Assembly: GCA_022652985.1 (NCBI GenBank)
Contig: JALCRY010000022.1
Coordinates: 1 to 35,217 of the forward strand
Origin: Eubacteriaceae bacterium
Lineage (GTDB): Bacteria > Bacillota > Clostridia > Peptostreptococcales > Anaerovoracaceae
Length of the DNA: 35,217 nt
Direction of reading: 5' to 3'
The position numbers and the translations under genes are program-made. The notes beneath the pieces were generated by a model that did no database searches, had not been told where the DNA came from, and saw only the letters and a list, made by a program, of their open reading frames with translations. Shown here in pieces: positions 14,768-24,345 of the stretch (position 1 is the first letter of the stretch; each line of letters opens with the position of its first letter).

Positions 14768-15041
14768 CGTTGAAGGAGACAAGTACTTCGGAATACCTGC
14801 TGAGCGAGGCGGAGTGAACCGGTGACAGTGAGAAACCGGGAGCAAGGAACCGAACGAATAACACTCCCGAGTACGAACTGAACGGGCATATGCCTTAGTA
14901 GGAGAGTCGGGTTCGGCCCGTTACAGCCGATACAGCTGTTGGGCTGGAAAAAGAGGGAGCTGCGATATGCAGTCCAAGATAGGTGGCACCGCGGATATGT
15001 GGCTATTCGTCCTATAAGTTATAGGATGATGGCCACTTTTT
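14768..15041 (+). ncRNA. T-box leader, asparagine-type
   Basis: This leader senses uncharged tRNA. The conserved T-box AGGTGGCACCGCG is at 14981-14993; the tRNA-acceptor bulge is TGGC (14984-14987), whose C would pair with a G discriminator base, as tRNA-Asn has. Stem I is closed by GTACTTCGG (14783-14791) with CCGAGTAC (14867-14874), and an AAC triplet (14860-14862) sits in the expected specifier position on the 3' side after GAAT. A terminator follows: GTGGC...TCCTATAA/TTATAGGA...GCCAC (14999-15036) with TTTTT. So transcription should read on when asparaginyl-tRNA is short. The specifier assignment rests on position and on the downstream gene. Confidence 0.9.
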
Positions 15042-15085
15042 GATTGACCGGGTCTTGTCCCGGCCGTGCACGGGAGGTGCCGACA

Positions 15086-16759
15086 ATGTGTTCGATAATG
15101 GGGAGTACAGTAAAAATCGATATGGCAGCGTATTGCAGATTTTTTGAAAAGACAAAATCCAGAGGGCCTGACATGACCAGAGTCCGCGAAACCAGATCAG
15201 GTATCATGGGCTTTCACAGGCTTGCGATCATGGATCTCGACGAAACCGGCATGCAGCCGTTCGTCTCCGGAGAAGACGTCTGCGTATGCAACGGGGAACT
15301 CTACGGTTTCCGCGAAGTCAGAAAATATCTTGCATCAATAGGCTATAAATTTGTTTCCGACAGCGACTGTGAGATCATTCTGCCGCTCTGGCGCGAATAC
15401 GGAACGAAAATGTTCGGCATGCTCGATGCGGAATTCGCAATGATCATATATGACGCGGAGAAGGACCGTTATATCGCGGCCCGCGACCCTATCGGGATCC
15501 GCCCTCTTTATTACGGCTATGTGAAACAGGAATACATCGACGATGCGGCGGCATACGGCCTTACAAAAGGAGCCGGAAGAGACCGGGGGATCGTATTTGC
15601 CAGCGAACCGAAAAACCTGGCCGGACTCGTAAAGGAAATCTTTCCTTTCCCTCCGGGATGCTACTACATGGACGGCGAGTTCGTATGTTACGACGATATC
15701 TCATCCCTCAGCGGCAACAAGTATGTCGATCCCGCACGCGGCTGCTGCGGCGACGATCTCGAAACGATATACCGCGGCATCCACGACAGACTTATCGCAG
15801 GTGTCAGGAAAAGGCTCGACGCGGATGCGCCGGTCGGCTTCCTTCTCAGCGGCGGTCTCGACAGTTCGCTGGTCTGCTCGATCGCGCAGCAGCTCATGCC
15901 TGACAAATCGATAAAAACTTTCGCTGTCGGCATGGACAAAGATGCGATCGATCTTAAATATGCACGCGAGGTCGCGGATTTTATCGGTTCAGATCACACG
16001 GAAATAATCATCACGCGCGATGACGTCATCGATGCCATCGACGAAGTAATAAAATTACTGGCGACATATGACATTACTACGATACGCGCCAGCATGGGCA
16101 TGTATCTCATGTGCAGAAGCATTAGCAGGATGAGCGATATCAAAGTACTGCTGACCGGAGAAATATCCGACGAACTTTTCGGATACAAATACACTGATTT
16201 CGCACCCGGCGCCGAAGCTTTCCAGCAGGAGGCCTCCAAGCGTATACATGAACTACATATGTATGATGTCCTCCGCGCAGACAGGTGTATCAGCGTGAAC
16301 GGCATCGAGGGCAGAGTTCCGTTCGGCGATCTTGATTTTGTCAGATACGTCATGGCGATCGACCCGGAGAAAAAACTCAATAAGTACGGCAAGGGCAAGT
16401 ACCTGCTGCGCAAAGCTTTCGATCACGAGTTCGGCGATTATCTTCCGGATGATATCCTGTGGCGCGAAAAGGCGGCCTTCAGCGATGCTGTCGGACATTC
16501 GATGGTCGACGACATCAAGGAATACGCAGATACGCTCTACACCGACACCGAAGCAAGATTTCTTTATAAAAAATATTCTTATCACGCTGAACCTTTCACC
16601 AGGGAATCGCTCATGTACCGCGAGATATTTGAGAAATATTACGGAGGCCAGGCCGGTATGATCACCGGATTCTGGATGCCGAACAAATCGTGGAAAGGCT
16701 GCGATGTAAACGACCCGAGCGCCCGAGTCCTTTCAAACTACGGCGCGTCCGGTATGTAA
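15086..16759 (+). CDS. asnB: Glutamine-hydrolysing asparagine synthetase
   Basis: The 557-residue enzyme makes asparagine from aspartate, ATP and glutamine. The start at 15086 is fixed by the need for Cys2 (MCSIMGS), the nucleophile of the class II glutaminase domain (about 1-210; RGPDMTRVRE, GFHRLAIMD, CNGELYG), and by a GGGAGGTG site. The open frame upstream begins inside the T-box terminator and is not used. The synthetase domain shows the pyrophosphate loop SGGLDSS (255-261) and TGEISDELFGYKY. Length is close to E. coli AsnB. It is the first gene after the Asn T-box and lies 51 bp before glnN. Confidence 0.95.
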   Translation: MCSIMGSTVKIDMAAYCRFFEKTKSRGPDMTRVRETRSGIMGFHRLAIMDLDETGMQPFVSGEDVCVCNGELYGFREVRKYLASIGYKFVSDSDCEIILPLWREYGTKMFGMLDAEFAMIIYDAEKDRYIAARDPIGIRPLYYGYVKQEYIDDAAAYGLTKGAGRDRGIVFASEPKNLAGLVKEIFPFPPGCYYMDGEFVCYDDISSLSGNKYVDPARGCCGDDLETIYRGIHDRLIAGVRKRLDADAPVGFLLSGGLDSSLVCSIAQQLMPDKSIKTFAVGMDKDAIDLKYAREVADFIGSDHTEIIITRDDVIDAIDEVIKLLATYDITTIRASMGMYLMCRSISRMSDIKVLLTGEISDELFGYKYTDFAPGAEAFQQEASKRIHELHMYDVLRADRCISVNGIEGRVPFGDLDFVRYVMAIDPEKKLNKYGKGKYLLRKAFDHEFGDYLPDDILWREKAAFSDAVGHSMVDDIKEYADTLYTDTEARFLYKKYSYHAEPFTRESLMYREIFEKYYGGQAGMITGFWMPNKSWKGCDVNDPSARVLSNYGASGM

Positions 16760-16810
16760 AATAGTTTTCAATTAATTGGGATATAGCTGCTGAAGCAAAA
16801 GGAGATTAAA

Positions 16811-18877
16811 ATGAGCAGGATCACAGACATTTTCGGTACTATGGTTTTTGACGAAGAAGTCATGAAAGACAAACTTCCGCGCGAAGTCTTCGCCAAATTC
16901 GAAAAACACTTGAATGACGGAAGCGAACTTCCTCTTGAAGTCGCGGATGTTATCGCTACTACTGTAAAAGACTGGGCGGAGCAGAAAGGCGCGACACATT
17001 TCACGCACTGGTTCCAGCCGATGACCGGCGTTACTGCAGAAAAACATGACAGCCTTATGAACTTTGCGGGCAAAAGCCTTATCAAGGGCGAGCCGGATGC
17101 ATCCAGCTTCCCTTCCGGCGGCATGAGAGCCACGTTCGAGGCCAGAGGATATACGGCATGGGATACAAGTTCCCCGATGTTTATTAAAGAAGATACATTA
17201 TATATACCTACCGCATTTATGTCATACTCGGGTGATGCCCTTGATAAAAAGACACCGCTGCTCCGTTCATGCGAAGCCGTTGACAGAGAAGCGAGACGCG
17301 TACTCGCCGCGCTCGGCGTCAGGGCCGGGAAAGTCATTCCGCAGATCGGACCGGAGCAGGAATATTTCATCATTCCGAAGTCGCTCTATTCCGCGAGGAA
17401 GGATCTGGTATACACCGGCCGCACGCTCATCGGCGCTGCACCTCCGAAAAGTCAGGAGCTCGACGACCATTACTTCGGTCAGCTGAAGCCATCCATCAAG
17501 GCCTACATGGCAGACCTTGACGAAGAGCTCTGGAAACTCGGCATCAAAGCGACGACCGAGCACAACGAAGTCGCTCCGTCACAGCATGAACTGGCGCCGA
17601 TATATTCGGAATGCAACATAGCCTCCGACCACAACCAGCTCACTATGGAAATGATGAAGAAAGTTGCGGACAGACACGGCATGCGCTGCCTGCTCCATGA
17701 AAAACCGTTTGAAGGGATAAACGGTTCCGGAAAACACATCAACTGGTCGCTCAGCACAGATACGGGACTCAACGTTTTCAAGCCGGGTGCGGATCCTCTG
17801 AACAATACTGTCTTCCTGCTGTTTGTAACAGCTGTCATCAAGGCAGTTGATGAATATCAGGACATGCTGAGGATCTCTGTCGCCAGCGCCAGCAATGACC
17901 ACAGACTCGGCGGCAACGAAGCTCCTCCGGCAATAATCTCCATGTTCCTCGGCGACGATGTCACAGCAGTACTCGACGCGCTGGAAGCCGGGCGCACGGA
18001 AGTCGCTGCATCAGACCGCGCCATGACGACAGGAGTACAGGTCCTTACTGATTTCAAGAAGGACACAACAGACAGGAACAGGACTTCACCTTTCGCTTTC
18101 ACCGGCAACAGATTCGAGTTCAGAATGGTGGGCTCCCTGACCTCGGTGTCATGCCCGACATACATGATCAACACTATGATGGCCTCGGTGCTCAGCGAAT
18201 TCGCAGACATTCTCGAGAAATCCGGCGATGCTGAGCAGTGTGCAAGAGAGCTGGCGGCCAAATCATATACAGAACACAAACGCATTGTTTTCAACGGCAA
18301 CAACTATACTGACGCCTGGGTGGAAGAGGCCGAGAAACGCGGACTCTGCAACTACAAGACGACTGCCGAATGCATGCCGGAATGGACTGCGGAGAAAAAC
18401 GTCAAACTGTTCACTTCCATGGGCGTGCTGACAGAGAAAGAGCTGTATGCTCGTCAGGAAATATTGTTCGAAGAGTACTGCAAGGAACTGAATATAGAAG
18501 CCCTGACTCTGATCGATATGATCGCCAAGGACATTCTTCCGTCAGTCGGCGAATATTCAGCCGCGCTGGCCGAGAGCATCGAAGTCAAAGAATCGGTACT
18601 CGGCAAAGACGTCTGCACATTCGATATCAGATCTCTGAAGGAAATAATGGAACTCAGCGAAAAGCTTTCTGAAAAGACAGCCGACCTGCGTGCTATCGCC
18701 GCAACCGAGCCTTCATATAAGATAAGCGACCCTGTTTCCACAATGTTCTGCAGCGATATCATCGCGGCCATGGACGATATCAGGCAGTACGCCGACAAAC
18801 TCGAACTCATGATGCCGAGAGACTACTGGCCGATCCCGACATACGGAGACCTTCTGTTTACGCAGAAATACGAATAA
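16811..18877 (+). CDS. glnN: Glutamine synthetase type III
   Basis: The 688-residue protein is a type III glutamine synthetase, the large dodecameric class found in Bacteroidetes, cyanobacteria and some Clostridia. It assimilates ammonia into glutamine with ATP. Family marks are HFTHWFQPMTG, SFPSGGMRATFEARGY, IGPEQEYFI, ATTEHNEVAPSQHELAP and NGSGKHINWS. AAAGGAGAT precedes the ATG. Only 51 bp without promoter or terminator separate it from asnB, so both probably sit under the Asn T-box: glutamine made here would supply the amide for AsnB. A terminator follows the stop. Confidence 0.95.
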   Translation: MSRITDIFGTMVFDEEVMKDKLPREVFAKFEKHLNDGSELPLEVADVIATTVKDWAEQKGATHFTHWFQPMTGVTAEKHDSLMNFAGKSLIKGEPDASSFPSGGMRATFEARGYTAWDTSSPMFIKEDTLYIPTAFMSYSGDALDKKTPLLRSCEAVDREARRVLAALGVRAGKVIPQIGPEQEYFIIPKSLYSARKDLVYTGRTLIGAAPPKSQELDDHYFGQLKPSIKAYMADLDEELWKLGIKATTEHNEVAPSQHELAPIYSECNIASDHNQLTMEMMKKVADRHGMRCLLHEKPFEGINGSGKHINWSLSTDTGLNVFKPGADPLNNTVFLLFVTAVIKAVDEYQDMLRISVASASNDHRLGGNEAPPAIISMFLGDDVTAVLDALEAGRTEVAASDRAMTTGVQVLTDFKKDTTDRNRTSPFAFTGNRFEFRMVGSLTSVSCPTYMINTMMASVLSEFADILEKSGDAEQCARELAAKSYTEHKRIVFNGNNYTDAWVEEAEKRGLCNYKTTAECMPEWTAEKNVKLFTSMGVLTEKELYARQEILFEEYCKELNIEALTLIDMIAKDILPSVGEYSAALAESIEVKESVLGKDVCTFDIRSLKEIMELSEKLSEKTADLRAIAATEPSYKISDPVSTMFCSDIIAAMDDIRQYADKLELMMPRDYWPIPTYGDLLFTQKYE

Positions 18878-18909
18878 TACACTGACTTCATTATCTTTAC
18901 ATACCTTGA

Positions 18910-18957
18910 CAGGACCGCCGCAGCAGGGAATATTTTTCCTGTGAGACGGTCCTGTTT
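18910..18957 (+). terminator. Two-tier hairpin terminator after glnN
   Basis: Outer arms CAGGACCG (18910-18917) and CGGTCCTG (18947-18954) enclose an inner 7-bp stem (CAGGGAA with TTTCCTG). The T-run is short (TTTATG). The 3' arm overlaps the next promoter. Confidence 0.7.
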
Positions 18958-18967
18958 ATGATATAAT
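18939..18967 (+). promoter_or_regulatory. Extended -10 promoter of the NhaC-type antiporter gene
   Basis: TGATATAAT (-10 hexamer 18962-18967 with the TG extension) has a weak -35 (CTGTGA) 17 bp upstream. The promoter overlaps the 3' half of the glnN terminator, leaving about 30 nt of leader before the TTG start. Confidence 0.55.
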
Positions 18968-19002
18968 GGTGCCGCTTAAATGATGAAAGAGGGAATAAGA
19001 TC

Positions 19003-20310
19003 TTGAATATTACAGCCGCATTCATAATTTTTATCGGATCTATGCTGACGTGTCTGGTCATGGGAAAAACCATGCTTTTCGCGCTTATCATAGGTTTTTT
19101 CTGCTTTTTCAGTGCGGCCTGCAAGCTTGGGAACACCCCGCGCGAGGTAGGCAGGATGGCGTTCGAAGGAGCGAAAGAGACTGTCGTCGTCCTGGAAATA
19201 CTGCTGCTCATCGGCATGATCACCGGAATGTGGCGGGCCTCGGGCATCATCACTTTCTTCGTTTATTACGGCATCAAAATCATCACACCGCACCTGTTTA
19301 TTCTGGTGGCCTTCCTGCTTTCGGCGCTGCTGTCGTATGCGCTCGGAACATCTTTCGGTGTTGCCGGGACGCTCGGAGTAATATTCATCACACTCGCGAA
19401 AAGCGGCGATGTCAATCTGGCAATTGCCGGAGGTGCGATACTTTCAGGCATATATTTCGGCGACAGAGGATCCCCGGTGTCGTCATCCGCTGCGCTGACC
19501 GCCGCGATCACTCATACGGATCTGGCGAAAAACGTGCGTGAAATGATGCGTTCGGCCATTCTGCCGATGGCAATATGTACTGCCGCATACGGCGTACTGT
19601 CGTATATGAATCCGATCAGGCATGTCGATAATGCAGTAATGAGTCTGCTTTCGTCGCAGTTCACTCTTTCGTGGTGGCTGCTGCTGCCGGCCGCGCTGGT
19701 GATCGTCCTTCCGCTGTGCAGAGTCAATATCAAACTGGTCATGGTTATTACAATAATAGCCAGCTTTGTGCTGGCTATCGTTATTCAGCATATCGATTTT
19801 GTGACATGCCTGCGCTATATGGTTTTCGGATATGTGTGTCCTGATGCCGAACTTGGAAAGATATTGAACGGAGGCGGCATGACATCCATGGTGCTGGTAT
19901 GCGCCATCCTGGCCCTGTCCTGTTCATATTCCGGTATCTTCCGGACTACGAGAATGCTCAACCGCGTCCAGCATATTGTCATCCGCCTGATGCACCAAAT
20001 CGGCCGTTTCCCGGCGACGCTCGTCACCTCGACCGCAATGGTCATACTGTTCTGCAATCAGACTATTGCCGCCGTCATGACCGTGAACATGGTCGAACGC
20101 GCATACACTCTCTGCGGCAGGAGCCGCACTGAGCTCGCGATCGATATCGAAAACTCAGCAATCGTTGTCGCGGGCATCATCCCCTGGTCGCTGGCCGCAG
20201 CGGTATGCTATCAGGTCATGAACGTCGGAGCATATATCATCCCGTTCGCATTCTATCTTTTCCTGATACCTCTGTGCTGGATATTCACTAAGAAGTTCAG
20301 ATTCAAATAG
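19003..20310 (+). CDS. NhaC-type Na+/H+ antiporter family protein
   Basis: The 435-residue protein has about eleven membrane spans. The stretch GTSFGVAGTLGVIFITLAKSG followed by AIAGGAILSGIYFGDRGSPVSSSA is the NhaC family signature. Members exchange Na+ for H+ or a carboxylate such as malate for lactate; the substrate here is not decided. The start is a TTG at 19003 with AGAGGG nine nt upstream; the ATGs just before it are out of frame. It is monocistronic and its last 8 bp overlap the convergent gltX stop. Confidence 0.85.
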   Translation: MNITAAFIIFIGSMLTCLVMGKTMLFALIIGFFCFFSAACKLGNTPREVGRMAFEGAKETVVVLEILLLIGMITGMWRASGIITFFVYYGIKIITPHLFILVAFLLSALLSYALGTSFGVAGTLGVIFITLAKSGDVNLAIAGGAILSGIYFGDRGSPVSSSAALTAAITHTDLAKNVREMMRSAILPMAICTAAYGVLSYMNPIRHVDNAVMSLLSSQFTLSWWLLLPAALVIVLPLCRVNIKLVMVITIIASFVLAIVIQHIDFVTCLRYMVFGYVCPDAELGKILNGGGMTSMVLVCAILALSCSYSGIFRTTRMLNRVQHIVIRLMHQIGRFPATLVTSTAMVILFCNQTIAAVMTVNMVERAYTLCGRSRTELAIDIENSAIVVAGIIPWSLAAAVCYQVMNVGAYIIPFAFYLFLIPLCWIFTKKFRFK

Positions 20311-21961
20311 AAGCCGCGTATTTTTCGATCCTTGATCTCACACGCTCCTCACCGAGTATCTGCTGTATCTGCCAGATATCCGGCGACTGACTGCGCCCTA
20401 CGACCGCCAGCCTTATTACTTCGCTGACATGGCCCACATGGCCCTTGTATTTTTCAGGTTCATTCTTGAAATCCTTCGGCCTTTCAGCGTAACCGAGCCT
20501 CCCGGCGATCTCTCTTATTTTATCGAACCAGACTCCGTTGTCATCCGCATGATCATATCCCCGGAGATATTCTCCGAGGATCTTCTTTGCATCCTCCGCC
20601 GGAACTTCCTGCGGCAGGCTGTCCTCGACTTTGAAATATTCATCGAAGAAATAGCTTATAAACTCAAACATCTGCGGGGCATTGACAAAATCCTTACGCG
20701 GTTTCTTCCCCTCACGGCCGAGATCCAGTATCGGCAGCAGATAATCTTCCCTTCCTTCTATTGCCGGCACGATCTCGCTGCGGTATTCCTTCGCCCATTG
20801 CAGCATAAAAGCATACAAATCTGCGGCGCTGATTTTCACCAGTACATCCTTGGAAATGTCGTTGAGCTTGTTCAGATCGAACAGCGCGCCTGATGTGCTC
20901 ATTTTTTTCGTCGTGAAAGCGAAATCATCCACCGGTGAATCAGGATGCGCCATCCTCCATTCCTCATAATTGGAATTCAGTATCGTCAGCAGATATTCGC
21001 GGACCGCCGCCGGGTGATAACCCATTTCTTTATAGTATCCCAGTCTCAGTTCAGGGTCTTTTCTCTTGGAAAGCTTGCGCTTGTTGCCGTTCTCGTCCAG
21101 CTTCATCAGCTGCGCCGTATGGCAGTAAAGAGGCCATCTCCACCCCATCTTTTTGAACAGCTCCACATGTATCGGCAGCGACGAAAGCCATTCCTCGCCT
21201 CTGACCACGTGAGTAGTCCTCATGAAATGATCGTCAACTACATGCGCAAAATGATATGTAGGTATCCCCGTCGCCTTCAGTATCACAGTGTCCTGGCAGT
21301 TTTCCGGCATCGTCAGCGTACCGCGTATGCCGTCCCTGACCTTTATTTCTTCCGGATCATCTATATTGCCGCCTGATCTCAGACGCAGCACATAAGGTTT
21401 GCCCGCGGCAATATTCGCCTCGACCTCTTCGTACGAAAGATCCCGACAGGCGGCATATCTGCCGTAGATCCCCGGCATCTCCTTATTGGCTTCCTGTTTT
21501 TCTCTGATCGCGCTTATTTCTTCCTCCGTCAGGAAGCACGGATAAGCCATTCCCTCTCTGACAAGATGCTTGGCCATGCACTGATAAATATCTTTTCTTT
21601 CGCTCTGAGTGTACGGTCCGTATTCTCCCGTGTCTCCGCTGCGTCCCGCGCCCTCGTCGAACTCTATGCCGAAGAAATCGAGCGAATCGATGATGACATC
21701 TACAGCGCCTTCCACGTATCTCTTATCGTCCGTATCCTCTATCCTCAGGTAAAAAACTCCGCCGCTCTGATGCGCCAGACGTTCATCCACGAACGCGCCG
21801 TAAAGGTTCCCGAGATGCATGAACCCGGTCGGACTAGGCCCCAGCCTCGTGACCTTTGCCCCCTCCGGCAGCTCTCTCTGCGGGTAAATCGTTTCATAAT
21901 CTTCCGGCGTCTTCGTTATCTCCGGAAAAAGCAGCTCTGCAAGCTTATCGTAATCCATCAT
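20303..21961 (-). CDS. gltX: Glutamyl-tRNA synthetase
   Basis: The 552-residue class I enzyme charges tRNA-Glu (and perhaps tRNA-Gln). The HIGH-type motif is HLGN (49-52, in GPSPTGFMHLGN) and the KMSKS-type motif is KLSKR (296-300). The N-terminal extension before VTRLGPSP and the length of 552 residues are typical of the longer clostridial form. Two ATGs in a row open the frame (21961 and 21958) after AAGGAG; the second has the better spacing. It is the last gene of a ten-gene minus-strand run, 8 bp after the DUF362 gene. Confidence 0.94.
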   Translation of the reverse strand: MMDYDKLAELLFPEITKTPEDYETIYPQRELPEGAKVTRLGPSPTGFMHLGNLYGAFVDERLAHQSGGVFYLRIEDTDDKRYVEGAVDVIIDSLDFFGIEFDEGAGRSGDTGEYGPYTQSERKDIYQCMAKHLVREGMAYPCFLTEEEISAIREKQEANKEMPGIYGRYAACRDLSYEEVEANIAAGKPYVLRLRSGGNIDDPEEIKVRDGIRGTLTMPENCQDTVILKATGIPTYHFAHVVDDHFMRTTHVVRGEEWLSSLPIHVELFKKMGWRWPLYCHTAQLMKLDENGNKRKLSKRKDPELRLGYYKEMGYHPAAVREYLLTILNSNYEEWRMAHPDSPVDDFAFTTKKMSTSGALFDLNKLNDISKDVLVKISAADLYAFMLQWAKEYRSEIVPAIEGREDYLLPILDLGREGKKPRKDFVNAPQMFEFISYFFDEYFKVEDSLPQEVPAEDAKKILGEYLRGYDHADDNGVWFDKIREIAGRLGYAERPKDFKNEPEKYKGHVGHVSEVIRLAVVGRSQSPDIWQIQQILGEERVRSRIEKYAASI

Positions 21962-21969
21962 CTTCTCCT

Positions 21970-23172
21970 TTATTCACCATCATATTTTTCTCTGCCGCCG
22001 ACTATTGCCTCTATGGCGATCCTGTTCCTCGGAGGACATCCCTCCGCCCATCTTAAACCGTATCTGTCGGCGAATTTCTTCGCGCAGGCACCGATGCAGA
22101 CCGTTTTTTCCGGAATCAGATCATCTGCATCTATCATGTCGTCATCAGCCCGTCCTGCTATCACTGTCAGGCCTTCCGTATATTTCAGAAGTCCGGCCTC
22201 CTTCATGTCCATCAGCACACTGACGACTGTATTCCTGCAGCCGGTGCAGGCGCTTTCATCTAAGACCATCCTGAAAGAATCCGCCACGCCCTCAATCTTT
22301 GTTTCGCATGATCTTACGAACCGGCTTCCGACATCTTCGATCTTTTCTCCGGCGATCTCTATTTCCGCCAGATCCATAGTCCCGAGTCCGCGTGCTGCCG
22401 CCGCAGCTGTTATCGGCACCTCATCCGGTTCATAGCCCATGATCTTTCCCGTCACCGCTTCACAGGCGACGATATCCTTCGAACCGATTATGAGATCCAT
22501 TTCCCTCGTATCGCCGAACACCGGGCCTATCCCTTCGGCTGCGAACGTTCCGTCCACGATCTCCAGGCACGGTCTCAGCGCCGCGTTCAGATCAACAACG
22601 CTTTCGATCAGTCCGTCTCTGTGGAATCTTTTCTTCGAATCATCCGCCAGCAGACCCTTCAGGTTTTTCATCCCCAGCGTGATCTCGGTCTGATCGTGAG
22701 TCTTCATCACAGGTACAGTAATGACCGCATCCGCATCTCTCACCAGCTCCCAGGTAATGATCTCATGCGCGATCTTCGCGTCGTCGATCACCAGGCGGCA
22801 TCTCTCACCGCCCTGCCCGTCTTTCGATTTAAGATCGACCACCGGCACGCCATCTTCCACGAGTCTGTTATATCCGCACATCAGGATGACATCTCCGGTA
22901 TCCGCACCTACCGAAGCGGATTCAGCTATGACAGGTATCCCTCCGGCAAACTTCACGGCCTCATATATCGCCAGACAGACCTCCCATCTGGTGACTGCGC
23001 CCGAAAGCCTGGACATCGGCACGGCGACCATATTCGGCTTGATGATGACTTTGTTCCCGGGACGGATAATATCTTCCAGACCTCCGAGGTCCTCGATGAC
23101 CCTGTCCACCGCTTCTTTAATATCTTCATATTCGTTTCCGCGCGTTTTTCTTATCGATACTGTTGAACTCAT
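21970..23172 (-). CDS. DUF362 domain protein with cysteine clusters
   Basis: This 400-residue protein belongs to the DUF362 family. Recognisable parts are the N-terminal region with PGNKVIIKPNMV, the central VPVMKTHDQTEITLGMKNLKG and the IIGSKDIVACEAVTGKIMGY segment. The C-terminal part has CTGC and CIGAC...CPPRN cysteines that may bind an iron-sulfur cluster, fewer than in a classical ferredoxin. The function of the family is unsettled; an electron transfer or ligand-binding role is possible. Its ATG overlaps the M20 gene stop (ATGA), so the two are translationally coupled. Confidence 0.82.
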   Translation of the reverse strand: MSSTVSIRKTRGNEYEDIKEAVDRVIEDLGGLEDIIRPGNKVIIKPNMVAVPMSRLSGAVTRWEVCLAIYEAVKFAGGIPVIAESASVGADTGDVILMCGYNRLVEDGVPVVDLKSKDGQGGERCRLVIDDAKIAHEIITWELVRDADAVITVPVMKTHDQTEITLGMKNLKGLLADDSKKRFHRDGLIESVVDLNAALRPCLEIVDGTFAAEGIGPVFGDTREMDLIIGSKDIVACEAVTGKIMGYEPDEVPITAAAAARGLGTMDLAEIEIAGEKIEDVGSRFVRSCETKIEGVADSFRMVLDESACTGCRNTVVSVLMDMKEAGLLKYTEGLTVIAGRADDDMIDADDLIPEKTVCIGACAKKFADRYGLRWAEGCPPRNRIAIEAIVGGREKYDGE

Positions 23173-24326
23173 TTATTTTCCTCCAGCCATCTCAGTGCGT
23201 AAGCCGCCGCCAGCTCAGCTCCCGGCAGTAATACTCTTTCATCGATGTCGAACCTGCTGTTGTGCTGCGGGAAGTCCGTGTGTCTTTCCGCGTCGGCGAT
23301 CCCGATCATCGCAAAAATACCCGGCTTCAGTTTCAGATATTCGGCGAAGTCGTCTCCGCACATCGTGCCTTTATAATCATATTCCGCGTCTCTGCCGAAC
23401 GAATCAGCAAGAGCATCTTTCGCGGCATCATAACAGTCCGCATTGTTTACTACTACATCAGAGCCGCTCTCCCACGACACCTCAGCCCCGGCGCCGAACG
23501 CCGCCGCTGTATCGCGGGAAATATCTCCGACCATTTTCCGGAGCTTGTCCCGCAGTACGCTGTCGAAACATCTGATAGTTCCCTGCATCACAGCCGTATC
23601 GGGTATTATATTCCAGCCTGTTCCTGCTTCGATCCGGCACACGCTCACTACAGCAGCATCCAGCGGATCCAGCTTTCTGGAGACTATCTGCTGCAGCGCG
23701 GAGATTATCTGCGCCGCCGCCAGGATCGGATCGGTCCCCGTGTCCGGCATTGCCCCGTGGCAGCCCTTGCCCGTCACCTTTATAGTGAATGCATCTGAGG
23801 ACGCCATGACCGCCCCCGGCCGTATGCAGACTTTCCCCGACGGGATATCGCTCCAGAGGTGCGCTCCGTATACGGCATCGACACCGTTCATGACGCCGTC
23901 CGCCACCGCGCGCTCCGAACCCGAGCCGGTCTCTTCGCCGGGATAAAAAATCAGTTTAACGCGACCTGCGATTTCATTCCTGATCCCGCACAGTTTTTTC
24001 GCCGCGCCGAGCACCATCGCCATATGTCCGTCATGGCCGCAGGCATGCATCCTGCCTGCAAAGCGCGATGCAAATGGAAGACCGGTTTCTTCCCTTACTG
24101 CCAGGCCGTCCGTGTCGCTTATCAGCGCGATCGTCCTGCCGGCCGTTCCGCCGTTTATCACGGCGCTCACTCCGGTCCCTGCAAACACTTCCGGATCAAA
24201 ACCCATTTCGCGCAGTGCCGCTATGAGATGATCCCTCGTCTCATATTCTTCATAGGCAGTTTCCGGGATCCGATGCAGTTCCCGTCTCTGCTCCGTTATG
24301 TATTTTTCAAGTTCTTTCATATCCAT
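23169..24326 (-). CDS. M20 family amidohydrolase/carboxypeptidase
   Basis: The 385-residue metallohydrolase is of the M20D type, like hippurate hydrolase and N-acyl amino acid amidohydrolases. Metal ligands are Cys96, His98 and possibly Asp99/His101 in HACGHDGH, then Glu131-Glu132 in YPGEETG; a His in GCHGAMPD belongs to the dimer domain. It removes an acyl group from an amino acid or small peptide; the substrate is unknown. The start at 24326 lacks a clear ribosome binding site; a second ATG two codons on is equally possible. It lies 19 bp after the aminotransferase and overlaps the DUF362 gene by 4 bp. Confidence 0.88.
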   Translation of the reverse strand: MDMKELEKYITEQRRELHRIPETAYEEYETRDHLIAALREMGFDPEVFAGTGVSAVINGGTAGRTIALISDTDGLAVREETGLPFASRFAGRMHACGHDGHMAMVLGAAKKLCGIRNEIAGRVKLIFYPGEETGSGSERAVADGVMNGVDAVYGAHLWSDIPSGKVCIRPGAVMASSDAFTIKVTGKGCHGAMPDTGTDPILAAAQIISALQQIVSRKLDPLDAAVVSVCRIEAGTGWNIIPDTAVMQGTIRCFDSVLRDKLRKMVGDISRDTAAAFGAGAEVSWESGSDVVVNNADCYDAAKDALADSFGRDAEYDYKGTMCGDDFAEYLKLKPGIFAMIGIADAERHTDFPQHNSRFDIDERVLLPGAELAAAYALRWLEENK

Positions 24327-24345
24327 AATGATACCATGGCTGTGA

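Noticed and set aside
15044-15085. Upstream TTG start for asparagine synthetase
   Set aside because: It would bury the catalytic Cys2; MCSIMG at 15086 has the ribosome binding site.
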